Part shown: in pieces, positions 11,701-23,700 of the stretch | How positions within the stretch are numbered: the stretch's first letter is position 1 | How the letters are laid out: every line of letters begins with the position of its first letter | NCBI GenBank assembly: GCA_030248215.1 | Contig: JASANG010000148.1 | Span: forward strand, 53,510 to 117,509 | DNA length: 64,000 nucleotides | Source of the DNA: Enoplolaimus lenunculus | Taxonomy: Eukaryota; Nematoda; Enoplea; Enoplida; Thoracostomopsidae | Direction of reading: 5' to 3' | Translations under genes and position numbers: made by a program | Notes under the pieces: generated by a model | The model's database searches: none | What the model was told of the DNA's origin: nothing | The model's input: only the letters and a program-made list of their open reading frames with translations

Positions 11701-14700
11701 GAACCACACCTTTGACCGGAACTGGGCGTGCTGCAGGCGGCCGAGGGAGCCGTCGTAAAACTGCGTCCGGGTCGGATCGATTCACTCAAGAAGCTGAACG
11801 GTTATACGCTCAGAAATTATCATGTAAGTGCTTGCAGTCGACAGTATAAAGTTGTAAGCTTTTTGTATACTTCCATATGAAATATATTGGTAAGTGTAAC
11901 TCAAAATTGTAATTCATAATTAAATCTTGTGCCATACAGCCGGCTGTTATAGCTTTTGCTGTTTAAGCTGTAATTTGTTAGCCTCTATATACCTCTCAAG
12001 CGGAGCTCATGTGCTTGCTGGTTCTGTGGTAATTGCTATCGTTGTTTTAGCACCGCTACCTTCTATTCTTGTACCGTCTCCGGTTTCTAATTCTCAAAAC
12101 CAACCATCAAGTATGACTCCAGCGTCAGCTGTGAGCAGCTTTGGGGGCGTTCGAACCGAACCATTGTCGTCTCACGACACCGACACAAGTAATACATCAG
12201 GTTGCGGAATGGTTAAGGGCAAAGGGGCACGACGAGGGCAACGTCGCGGTGGTTTATCAAGAGGCGGAGGTGGCCGTCGTCCGGCAGCTAGTGCACGCCA
12301 TGTTGTACCGCCAGCAGGAAAAGAAATGCCTCCACCATATAATGATAACGGTCTACCTGAAGGTAAGTATTTTTATTTAAGTTATATACCAGTACTTGAA
12401 GTGAATAATTTTATTGAATGAAATGTCAAGTAGTTTTTGTTTTTCATAAAATTTACGGCATCATACGCAGTTGGCTGACGGCGCCCTTCTCAATATGCAA
12501 TACAGCGTCATCCTTGTTATTAAATCCTTCCACGAATAAAATTATAGGAAATTTTATTAGTTTGTGCTAATTTCGCGTGTTTATGTTTTACTTTTCTTTG
12601 AAAATGCCCTTATTATAGTATGTTGCTCTGGCTGAGGGCTACAATTTTTGTTTGTAAAGGCAAATCAAATTTTTCTGGCTATTAGAATTTTTAACATCTT
12701 GGTGTTTTAATTTGGTTTTATGATTAGAGTAAACAAGTGCGTTTAGGTGAAACAGCCAGACAATCAGAAGAAGAAAAACATGACGTCGAAGAGAACTGGG
12801 ACAATATACCGTACGTGACGCGATGCGTTTGCGATTACACACACAATGACGAATTCATGATTCAGTGTGACATGTGCGAGTAAGTATTTGTTATTCTAAT
12901 CTAACACAAGCTTAAAATTTCCTAGTACACAAGATAGAGATGATACAAAAAAGTAATTGAATAACTTGCCTATGACAACCAGCGTTAACGCTGTGTAAAG
13001 TAAATTGAAAAATGACAATTGCAAACGACTATATGATTGTAGGCTAGGTATACGTTTCATAAATGATCTAGTGTCGCAATTCTTTAACGTTAGTATTATT
13101 ACTGGCACGCGCAGTGGCTGCTCGCAAGCTCAAGTGAATCGCTTATTTGGTCTAAAAATGTACTAATTATAATCTGTTTTGTTTGAATTTTTACAGGGTG
13201 TGGCAGCACGGCGATTGCTTGGGAATACATTCAGGCAAAGTCCCTGAAAAATACGCATGCGAGCTGTGCGATTTGCGATACATTGACAAAGACAAAGCGA
13301 GACGCATTCAAAAACAAAAGCGACGCCAGATGCGACGTGATGGAGAATGTAAGTTGAGGCATCGGTGTCACATACAGGGACAGGAGAGTACTCAGGGTTT
13401 GATTTTGTTGGGCACCATATTTTACGACGAGAAATAATACATACTGGCAGCTAAAAAAGTGGTGTTTCCGTTTAACTGCATACTATAATGCAATTTGTCG
13501 AATTTAGCCCGTTTGTGAAACCAGTATTGAAAGTCATTTTGTGTTACTAACCTGCATTTTTATTAATTTGTTCGGCGACCACAGAAGTATAGCAACGCGT
13601 GGCCGTCTAGTAATTTACAGTGTAGCGGACCCGGAGCCGAGTCTTGACTACAACCGTAAATATCGGTAAGTTTGTATTGGATATTCCAGGTCCGTCCCTG
13701 AAAGTTAGGAATAACGCTCTGACCGCAAGAACCGGGTCGTAAGATGAATTAAAATGTCATTATTTGGTCTACACTGCTCTCATCATAAAGATAAAATACA
13801 ATTGTTGTATTTCGTATTCAATGTATGTTTCGAAATTTAGTGTCTGAAACATCTGAAAGTGACGAAGAAGCGCGTGGTAGGCGTTCGCACCAGGCAAATT
13901 CTGCTGTAAGTGTATTCGGGGTATTTTTAGTTAGAATATTGCCCAATGTGGATTCCACGTTAAAGCACAGCAAATTTTGTCCGCTAGGAAACCTTGATCA
14001 GAGGTATGCATACTAAGGGGGTATATTTTATGTGTTTACTATTTTCTGTTGCTAATACGTTTTAAAGTTGTATACTCTGAAGTTTCTATAGACGCAGGTA
14101 CGGAATATGGACCCCCTAGGAATTTAATGAAAACAGTTTAGTTTATAGATTTCGACGCGCTGAGTCCGGCGGTATAATTTTTAAGGCTGCAGGGCCGTTA
14201 GTTCAAAAGTTGCGGCCATTTAAAATTCAACTTTTCACTATATAATGGTCCATGTATCGAACAGGGCCAGATAGTTTTATACAATTTATGTGCCTGAAAT
14301 GTATTCACGTGGCGGCAACGTCTGAATGTTTTGTTTTAAAACTGACTTTGTGGTCAGTTTTTTAATTTACCCAACATTTTTAAGAAAAGAAACATATTTT
14401 GTGCCCGACGTAAATAAACATAGCCACCAAAAAACAGGAGGATCTTCTACACAGGCAGCAATAGGTTTCGCCCGTGCTCGCCTTCTACTCCAGTTAGTCC
14501 TGGGATTGGTTGGAGTAGCTTTGCAAATGATAACAGGTAAATCGCACCTATTCTTTTTATAGAACATATTGTTATTGATTTTGAATTTTCAACAGGCTGA
14601 TGTTACCGTAAACATAAAGTGTTGTGTGACATATGACGGCATATTATAGAACAACTTACGTATTGCGCAATATCCATTTTTGTGCATTTATTTCTATTTG

Positions 14701-17700
14701 TTTTTTATGTTCATTTCGTGTTTATTATTTATGCCACTACGTATCTAATACGTTTATGGAAATTTCGCAGTTTGTTTTTTCATCTTGAAAACCGGATTCA
14801 TTAATTTCTAGTCGATATTGACATACATCGCAGGCGAGGTTGTAATTATTCATTGATCACCAGTCTTGAACTTTTCATGAGTTTATTTCTATCAATCGTT
14901 TCCGAAATAAAAAACTTTTATTTTACTTTCAGTCCTTGGGCAGAGAAATACGAACAGGCTACGGAGAACTTTGTACAACGATGAAGTGCTTGAAGCGAAT
15001 TTGCCTAGCGAATCAACGGTAGAATTTAGTACCAAAGAACGTGTACCAAAAATGTACTGCGGCATTATCTGTTTTGGTTGGCGAATGCTTGTAAATTACA
15101 GCGGTGTAGCGGTTGTAACAGCTGAATGGCGCGTTGGAAAAATAGTATGTTCTATTGCAGTATTCACACGTGCAGTTTTGCTGCCGAAACTGCAGCGGCA
15201 ATCCACACAAACTTGCATTGTTAATGGGTATTACCTTTATTTTAAGTGGTTTCTACTGCTTCTAGACTGAAAGCGCTGATTTGTTAGATAATTTAAAAGT
15301 CAAACTATGCGATGTATTGTACGTTGAAGCTGGACGGCCAGGTCTCGTTGCTACACGGACAATTCCACCGGAACAACCAATTGTTGAATTTCGAGGTCAA
15401 TTTTGGTTGCAATCACAGTATGAATTTGAACAGGCTGCAGGTGACGGGACAGCTGATATCGACACTAAGAAATTCAGGTATTATAAAGAAATATACGTGG
15501 TTTCTAAGTGGCGTTTGGTATATTATCCCGAGCCAAAACATCAGACAAAGGGCCCATGTCAAGTATAGTTGCTGACTAGTGGGACTTAGAGATGAATAAA
15601 CAATATTACGCTTTTGGTTAGCAGGCTTCTTTAGTTTATGTAGGCCAGATCAAGTATCAAAATTCAAAAATCAATAAAATATGTTCTATAAAAAGAATAG
15701 GTGCGATTTACCTGTTATCATTTGCAAAGCTACTCCAACCAATCCCAGGACTAACTGGAGTAGAAGGCGAGCACGGCGCAACCCCATCGCTGCCGTGAGA
15801 AGATCCTCCTGTTTTTCGGCGGCTACGTTTATTTACGTCGGGCACAATATGTTTCTTTTTCTAAAAATGTTGGGAAAACGAAAAATCGACCACAAAGTCA
15901 GTTTTAAAACAAAACATTCAGACGTTGCCGCCACGTGAATACATTTCAGGCACATAAATTGTATAAAACGATCTGGCCCTGTTCTATACATGGACCATTA
16001 TATAGTGAAAAGTTGAATTTTAAATGGCCGCAACTTTTGAACTAACGGCCCTGCAGCCTTAAAAATTATACCGCTGGACTCAGCGCGTCGAAATCTATAA
16101 ACTAAACTGTTTTCATTAAATTCCTAGGGGGTCCATATTCCGTACCTGCGTCTATAGAAACTTCAGAGTATACAACTTTAAAACGTATTAGCAACAGAAA
16201 ATAGTAAACACATAAAATATACCCCCTTAGTATGCATACCTCTGATCAAGGTTTCCTAGCGGACAAAATTTGCTGTGCTTTAACGTGGAATCCACATTGG
16301 GCAATATTCTAACTAAAAATACCCCGAATACACTTACAGCAGAATTTGCCTGGTGCGAACGCCTACCACGCGCTTCTTCGTCACTTTCAGATGTTTCAGA
16401 CACTAAATTTCGAAACATACATTGAATACGAAATACAACAATTGTATTTTATCTTTATGATGAGAGCAGTGTAGACCAAATAATGACATTTTAATTCATC
16501 TTACGACCCGGTTCTTGCGGTCAGAGCGTTATTCCTAACTTTCAGGGACGGACCTGGAATATCCAATACAAACTTACCGATATTTACGGTTGTAGTCAGA
16601 GCTCGGCTCCGGGTCCGCTACACTGTAAATTACTAGACGGCCACGCGTTGCTATACTTCTGTGGTCGCCGAACAAATTAATAAAAATGCAGGTTAGTAAC
16701 ACAAAATGACTTTCAATACTGGTTTCACAAACGGGCTAAATTCGACAAATTGCATTATAGTATGCAGTTAAACGGAAACACCACTTTTTTAGCTGCCAGT
16801 ATGTATTATTTCTCGTCGTAAAATATGGTGCCCAACAAAATCAAACCCTGAGTACTCTCCTGTCCCTGTATGTGACACCGATGCCTCAACTTACATTCTC
16901 CATCACGTCGCATCTGGCGTCGCTTTTGTTTTTGAATGCGTCTCGCTTTGTCTTTGTCAATGTATCGCAAATCGCACAGCTCGCATGCGTATTTTTCAGG
17001 GACTTTGCCTGAATGTATTCCCAAGCAATCGCCGTGCTGCCACACCCTGTAAAAATTCAAACAAAACAGATTATAATTAGTACATTTTTAGACCAAATAA
17101 GCGATTCACTTGAGCTTGCGGAGCAGCCACTGCGCGTGCCAGTAATAATACTAACGTTAAAGAATTGCGACACGTCGGATCGATTTATGAAACGTATACC
17201 TAGACATATCATGTATAGTCGTTTGCAATTGTCATTTTTCAATTTACTTTACACAGCGTTAACGCTGTTTGTCATAGGCAAGTTATTCAATTTCTTTTTT
17301 GTATCATCTCTATCTTGTGTACTAGGAAATTTTAAGCTTGTTATTTTAGATTAGATAACAAATATTACTCGCCGCATGTCACACTGAATCATGGAATTCG
17401 TCATTGTGTGTGTAATCGCAAACGCATCGCGCACGTACGGTATATTGTCCCAGTTCTCTTCGACGTCATGTTTTTCTTTCTTCTGATTGTCTGGCTGTTT
17501 CACCTAAACCACTGTTCTTATAATCATAAAACCAAATTAAAACACCAAGATGTTAAAAATTTATAATAGCCAGAAAAATTTGATTTTTTTACAGAACAAA
17601 AATTGTAGCCCTCAGCCAAGCAACATACTATAATAAGGGCATTTTCGAAGAAAAGTAAAACATAAACACGCAAAATTAACACAAACTAAGTAAAATTTAC

Positions 17701-20700
17701 TATATTTTATTCGTGGAAGGATTTAATAACAAGGATGACGCTGGTATTGCATATTGAGAAGGGCGCGGTCAGCCAACTGCGTATGATTCCATTAATTTTA
17801 TGAAAAACAAAAACTACTTGACATTTCATTTTAATAAAATTATTCACTTCAAGTACTGGTATATAACTTAAATAAAAATACTTTTTACCTTCAGGTAGAC
17901 CATTATCATTATATGGTGGAGGCATTTCTTTCCTTCCTGCTGGCGGTACAACATGCTCACTACGGCCAGACACAGCCACTTCCGCCTCACCCCGCACCCT
18001 CGCCCCCCCCCCCCCCCCTGCCATACAGCCAGCCCCCCTGTTATAGCCTTTTGCTGTTTAATCTGTAATTTGTTAGCCTCTATATACCTCTCAAGCGGAG
18101 CTCATGTGCTTGCTGGTTCTGTGGTAATTGCTATCGTTGTTTTAGCACCACTACCTTCTATTCTTGTACCGTCTCCGGTTTCTAATTCTCAAAACCAACC
18201 ATCAAGTATGACTCCAGCGTCAGCTGTGAGCAGCTTTGGAGCATCGAACCGAACCATTGTCGTCTCACGACACCGACACAAGTAATACATCAGGTTGCGG
18301 AATGGTTAAGGGCAAGAGGGGCGCGACGAGGGCAACGTCGCGGTGGTTTATAAAGAGGCGGAGGTGGCCGTCGTCCGGCAGCTAGTGCACGCCATGTTGT
18401 ACCGCCAGCAGGAAAAAGAAATGCCTCCACCATATAATGATAACGGTCTACCTGAAGGTAAGTATTTTTATTTAAGTTATATACCAGTACTTGAAGTGAA
18501 TAATTTTATTGAATGAAATGTCAAGTAGTTTTTGTTTTTCATAAAATTTACGGCATCATACGCAGTTGGCTGACGGCGCCCTTCTCAATATGCAATACAG
18601 CGTCATCCTTGTTATTAAATCCTTCCACGAATAAAATTATAGTAAATTTTATTAGTTTGTGCTAATTTCGCGTGTTTATGTTTTACTTTTCTTTGAAAAT
18701 GCCCTTATTATAGTATGTTGCTCTGGCTGAGGGCTACAATTTTTGTTTGTAAAGGCAAATCAAATTTTTCTGGCTATTAGAATTTTTAACATCTTGGTGT
18801 TTTAATTTGGTTTTATGATTAGAGTAAACAAGTGCGTTTAGGTGAAACAGCCAGACAATCAGAAGAAGAAAAACATGACGTCGAAGAGAACTGGGACAAT
18901 ATACCGTACGTGACGCGATGCGTTTGCGATTACACACACAATGACGAATTCATGATTCAGTGTGACATGTGCGAGTAAGTATTTGTTATTCTAATCTAAC
19001 ACAAGCTTAAAATTTCCTAGTACACAAGATAGAGATGATACAAAAAAGTAATTGAATAACTTGCCTATGACAACCAGCGTTAACGCTGTGTAAAGTAAAT
19101 TGAAAAATGACAATTGCAAACGACTATATGATTGTAGGCTAGGTATACGTTTCATAAATGATCTAGTGTCGCAATTCTTTAACGTTAGTATTATTACTGG
19201 CACGCGCAGTGGCTGCTCGCAAGCTCAAGTGAATCGCTTATTTGGTCTAAAAATGTACTAATTATAATCTGTTTTGTTTGAATTTTTACAGGGTGTGGCA
19301 GCACGGCGATTGCTTGGGAATACATTCAGGCAAAGTCCCTGAAAAATACGCATGCGAGCTGTGCGATTTGCGATACATTGACAAAGACAAAGCGAGACGC
19401 ATTCAAAAACAAAAGCGACGCCAGATGCGACGTGATGGAGAATGTAAGTTGAGGCATCGGTGTCACATACAGGGACAGGAGAGTACTCAGGGTTTGATTT
19501 TGTTGGGCACCATATTTTACGACGAGAAATAATACATACTGGCAGCTAAAAAAGTGGTGTTTCCGTTTAACTGCATACTATAATGCAATTTGTCGAATTT
19601 AGCCTGTTTGTGAAACCAGTATTGAAAGTCATTTTGTGTTACTAACCTGCATTTTTATTAATTTGTTCGGCGACCACAGAAGTATAGCAACGCGTGGCCG
19701 TCTAGTAATTTACAGTGTAGCGGACCCGGAGCCGAGTCTTGACTACAACCGTAAATATCGGTAAGTTTGTATTGGATATTCCAGGTCCGTCCCTGAAAGT
19801 TAGGAATAACGCTCTGACCGCAAGAACCGGGTCGTAAGATGAATTAAAATGTCATTATTTGGTCTACACTGCTCTCATCATAAAGATAAAATACAATTGT
19901 TGTATTTCGTATTCAATGTATGTTTCGAAATTTAGTGTCTGAAACATCTGAAAGTGACGAAGAAGCGCGTGGTAGGCGTTCGCACCAGGCAAATTCTGCT
20001 GTAAGTGTATTCGGGGTATTTTTAGTTAGAATATTGCCCAATGTGGATTCCACGTTAAAGCACAGCAAATTTTGTCCGCTAGGAAACCTTGATCAGAGGT
20101 ATGCATACTAAGGGGGTATATTTTATGTGTTTACTATTTTCTGTTGCTAATACGTTTTAAAGTTGTATACTCTGAAGTTTCTATAGACGCAGGTACGGAA
20201 TATGGACCCCCTAGGAATTTAATGAAAACAGTTTAGTTTATAGATTTCGACGCGCTGAGTCCAGCGGTATAATTTTTAAGGCTGCAGGGCCGTTAGTTCA
20301 AAAGTTGCGGCCATTTAAAATTCAACTTTTCACTATATAATGGTCCATGTATAGAACAGGGCCAGATCGTTTTATACAATTTATGTGCCTGAAATGTATT
20401 CACGTGGCGGCAACGTCTGAATGTTTTGTTTTAAAACTGACTTTGTGGTCGATTTTTCGTTTTCCCAACATTTTTAGAAAAAGAAACATATTGTGCCCGA
20501 CGTAAATAAACGTAGCCGCCGAAAAACAGGAGGATCTTCTCACGGCAGCGATGGGGTTGCGCCGTGCTCGCCTTCTACTCCAGTTAGTCCTGGGATTGGT
20601 TGGAGTAGCTTTGCAAATGATAACAGGTAAATCGCACCTATTCTTTTTATAGAACATATTTTATTGATTTTGAATTTTCAACAGGCTGATGTTGCCGTAA

Positions 20701-23700
20701 ACATTAAGTGTTGTGTGACATATGACGGCATATTATAGAACGACTTACGTATTGCGCAATATCCATTTTTGTGCATTTATTTCTATTTGTTTTTTATGTT
20801 CATTTCGTGTTTATTATTTATGCCACTACGTATATAATACGTTTATGGAAATTTCGCAGTTTGTTATTTCATCTTGAAAACCGGATTCGTTAATTTCTAG
20901 TCGATATTGACATACATCGCAGGCGAGGTTGTAAATATTCATTGATCGCAGTCCTTGAACTTTTCATGAGTTTATTTCTATCAATCGTTTCCGAAATAAA
21001 AACTTTTATTTTACTTTCAGTCCTTGGGCAGAGAAATACGAACAGGCTACGGAGAACTTGTACAACGATGAAGTGCTTGAAGCAATTTCACTTAACGAAT
21101 CAACGGTAAAGTTTAATTTTCACCAGACGTATTACCAAAAATGTACTGCAGCATTACTTATCTGTTTTGGTTGGCGAATGCTTGTAAATTACAGCGGTGT
21201 AGCGGTTGTAACAGCTGAATGGCGCGTTGGAAAAATAGTATGTTCTATTGCAGTATTCACACGTGCAGTTTTGCTGCGAGAACTTGCAGCGGCAAATTGC
21301 ACACAGAACTTGCATTGTCCTAATAAATTATTACACATTTATTTTAAGTGGTTTCTACTGCTTCTAGACTGAAAGCGCTGATTTGTTGGATCATTTAAAA
21401 GTCAAACTATGCGATGTATTGTACGTTGAAGCTGGACGGCCAGGTCTCGTTGCTACACGGACAATTCCACCGGAACAACCAATTGTTGAATTTCGAGGTC
21501 AATTTTGGTTGCAATCACAGTATGATTTTGAACAGGCTGCAGGTGACGGGACAGCTGATGTGGACACTAAGAAATTCAGGTATTATAAAGAAATATACGT
21601 GGTTTCTAAGTGGCGTTTGGTATATTAGTCCCGAGCCAGAACATCAGACAAAGGGCCCATGTCAAGTATAGTTGCTGACTAGTGGGACTTAGAGATGAAT
21701 AAACAATATTACGCTTTTGGTTAGCAGGCTTCTTTAGTTTATGTAGGCCAGATCAAGTATCAAAATTCAAAAATAGTTAAGAAATATGTTAAATTGTTTT
21801 GAACTTATTCCGTATCATTTGGCTGATTATGTATTAAGTGCTTTTGATGTAGCACTCGTTTTAATGCATGTGCGTGTTTGTAATATTGTCAATGGTTTTT
21901 GTATTCAAACCAGGCATCACAGGATGATATTTGGTACAGTGTGCTCTGGTTCCACTAGTATCTGCTATTTCAGGCATATGCCATAAATTTGATTGCTGTA
22001 AACACTTTATTGTACAAGTACCAGTATCATAAGACGCTGTTAGTAATTGGTTGATTCAAGTACCATTATTTATTATAGAGAATACCATAAAAAATTTTAT
22101 TATGTACGCAGCGTATTGTTGTATAATGCAGGTAGAGCTCTCGCATTGTTTTTGTAGCAGTGAAAGAAATCCGTTTTTGTTGCGTTATAATGAGCTTGAT
22201 CATGCGGATGTCTGTGTTGATGCACGTTCGTATGGTTCAATTGCTCGATACGTTCGACGGTCATGTCAATCGAATGCGAAGGTAAGTTCAAAAAGGAGCA
22301 ATTGCCAAATCGTAACTGGTTCTGGCAAAAGTTCATAATCTTAAAAATTTGAAGTGTATCTGGGTATATGCCAAAAATGTACCAAGCGTGTGTTTGTTAT
22401 AAGCGAACGTGTTGTTTCTGTATCAAGAATGTTTTGTGTTTAAATACTTGACATATTTCTCGATATGGTTTTATAGCGTTGCAGTATTTTAGTATTAGCA
22501 AACTGTGATGGTCAAATCTAAATTAGAAGTGCATTTGCATATTTGGCTCTGCAATTTCTTTATAAATTTTGGCTTTTTCATAAGCTAAAATTTGCACAGC
22601 TTGTTCTTCAAATGGGTTTTTAAATTTGAAATGAAGGCATTTATGAAGTAGTGCGCATATTGACGCTGTTTTACACAGGTTAAACACGTCATTCCTGTGT
22701 CTCGGAATCGTCTACATATGCTATTAGTTGCGGTCGAACTCATTGAACGTGGAACGGAAATTTCAATTCCGTTTGATTTGGATTTTCGGCGTTGGTAAGT
22801 GTCGTTTTAATCATATTTTTAATTTTGGCGCGATGACTTTTTTACTTTGAATCACTGTACACTTAGCCAAAGGTTCTGGTTCTACTGGGACTTTAATGAT
22901 GGATGGAACAAATTTTGTTCTGAATAGACTAACACAAAGTAAGCTGGAGAGATATCGTAATGCCGATCCACGAAAGAAAGGAAGTAAATGCTATTGATAC
23001 TTGGAAATATAGCCACAAGCAGAAGGTAGAATTCCATAGAAAACAGCTTCCGCGTACGCCCTTCGTTGGTTAATGTAATGCGTGTTTACAGTGTTTAGCA
23101 GTGTAGTGATTTAAACTTATTGTTTTTTCAGCAAATATGAAGTCGAATGTGCGTGCAGTCAGTCGAATTGTCCTGTTCGTGAACACAATAAAGCGATCGC
23201 TCGTAGGCTTAATCAGGAAACCGCAGTAACTCAGTATGTGTATTTTTCTTTTGAATGTTACGACTCTCGACCATGGGAAGGAAAGCATTTGGGTTGCCAG
23301 AGGAGATCAGGGGTTTAACCATCCTTAAAAATTTGGATCCACCCTTAGCAAGGTAAGCTGGCTGCAACACCGGTTTCATTTCGCAAATAAAATTGACCAG
23401 CACGTAGCGAAACAAAAATTTACAATTTATTACTGCAAGAGTCGATGATGCATGCATTGAGGAAGAGTGTGCAACAATCTCACGTGCTATTCTCATGGTA
23501 CAAAATGTAGCAGCGCGCGTTTCGTTGTTATGGACAGGACGCAATATGCATATCCTTAAAAATGTAAACGGAACAAGCAAAAGTGTAAGATGTTTAACAC
23601 TGGCTATTAAGAGGATAGGTAACTTTTCTACCGAAAAATACATCTGGTGCTGGGCACATTCTATTGCATGCGCATGGTACCTAGTTGTATATTCTTTTGA

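Larger units (their letters stand above)
11940..15668 (+). repeat. Triplication copy A (direct)
   Basis: Holds exons 8-15. It matches copy C at a constant offset of 6095 from about 12.36 to 14.3 kb with essentially no difference. Near its right end it diverges: exon 13 lost its acceptor and gained indels, exon 14 has an extra T, and introns differ by clustered changes. It ends at an AAAATTCAAAA stretch shared with the start of copy B. Confidence 0.88.
15669..18002 (-). repeat. Triplication copy B (inverted)
   Basis: Reverse complement of copy C: position x in C corresponds to 36338 minus x here. Carries exons 13, 12, 11, 10, 9 and part of 8 on the minus strand. Sequence is near-perfect from 15.67 to about 17.15 kb, then accumulates single-base indels and dissolves into a C-rich stretch ending in a run of 16 C (18003-18018). 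Confidence 0.88.
18019..21774 (+). repeat. Triplication copy C (direct)
   Basis: Second direct copy of exons 8-15. Its left edge (18.02-18.40 kb) has errors relative to copy A, including a 2-base net loss and an in-frame TAA in exon 8. From about 18.46 kb on it is clean, and its exons 13-15 are the intact versions. It continues into single-copy sequence (exon 16 onward) after about 21774. Confidence 0.88.

Noticed and set aside
11927-12050. Upstream extension of exon 8 from the 11940 acceptor
   Set aside because: It is in frame and open, but Cys/Leu-rich and unlike the rest; the TTGTTTTAG acceptor at 12050 fits better. Kept as an alternative in the exon 8 entry.
13585-13592. CACAG acceptor for exon 11
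   Set aside because: With the phase from exon 10 it makes a stop codon at the junction (T/AA).
13841-13859. TTTAG acceptor for exon 12
   Set aside because: In the phase left by exon 11 it reads a stop after two codons; it could be right only if an unseen exon lies between.
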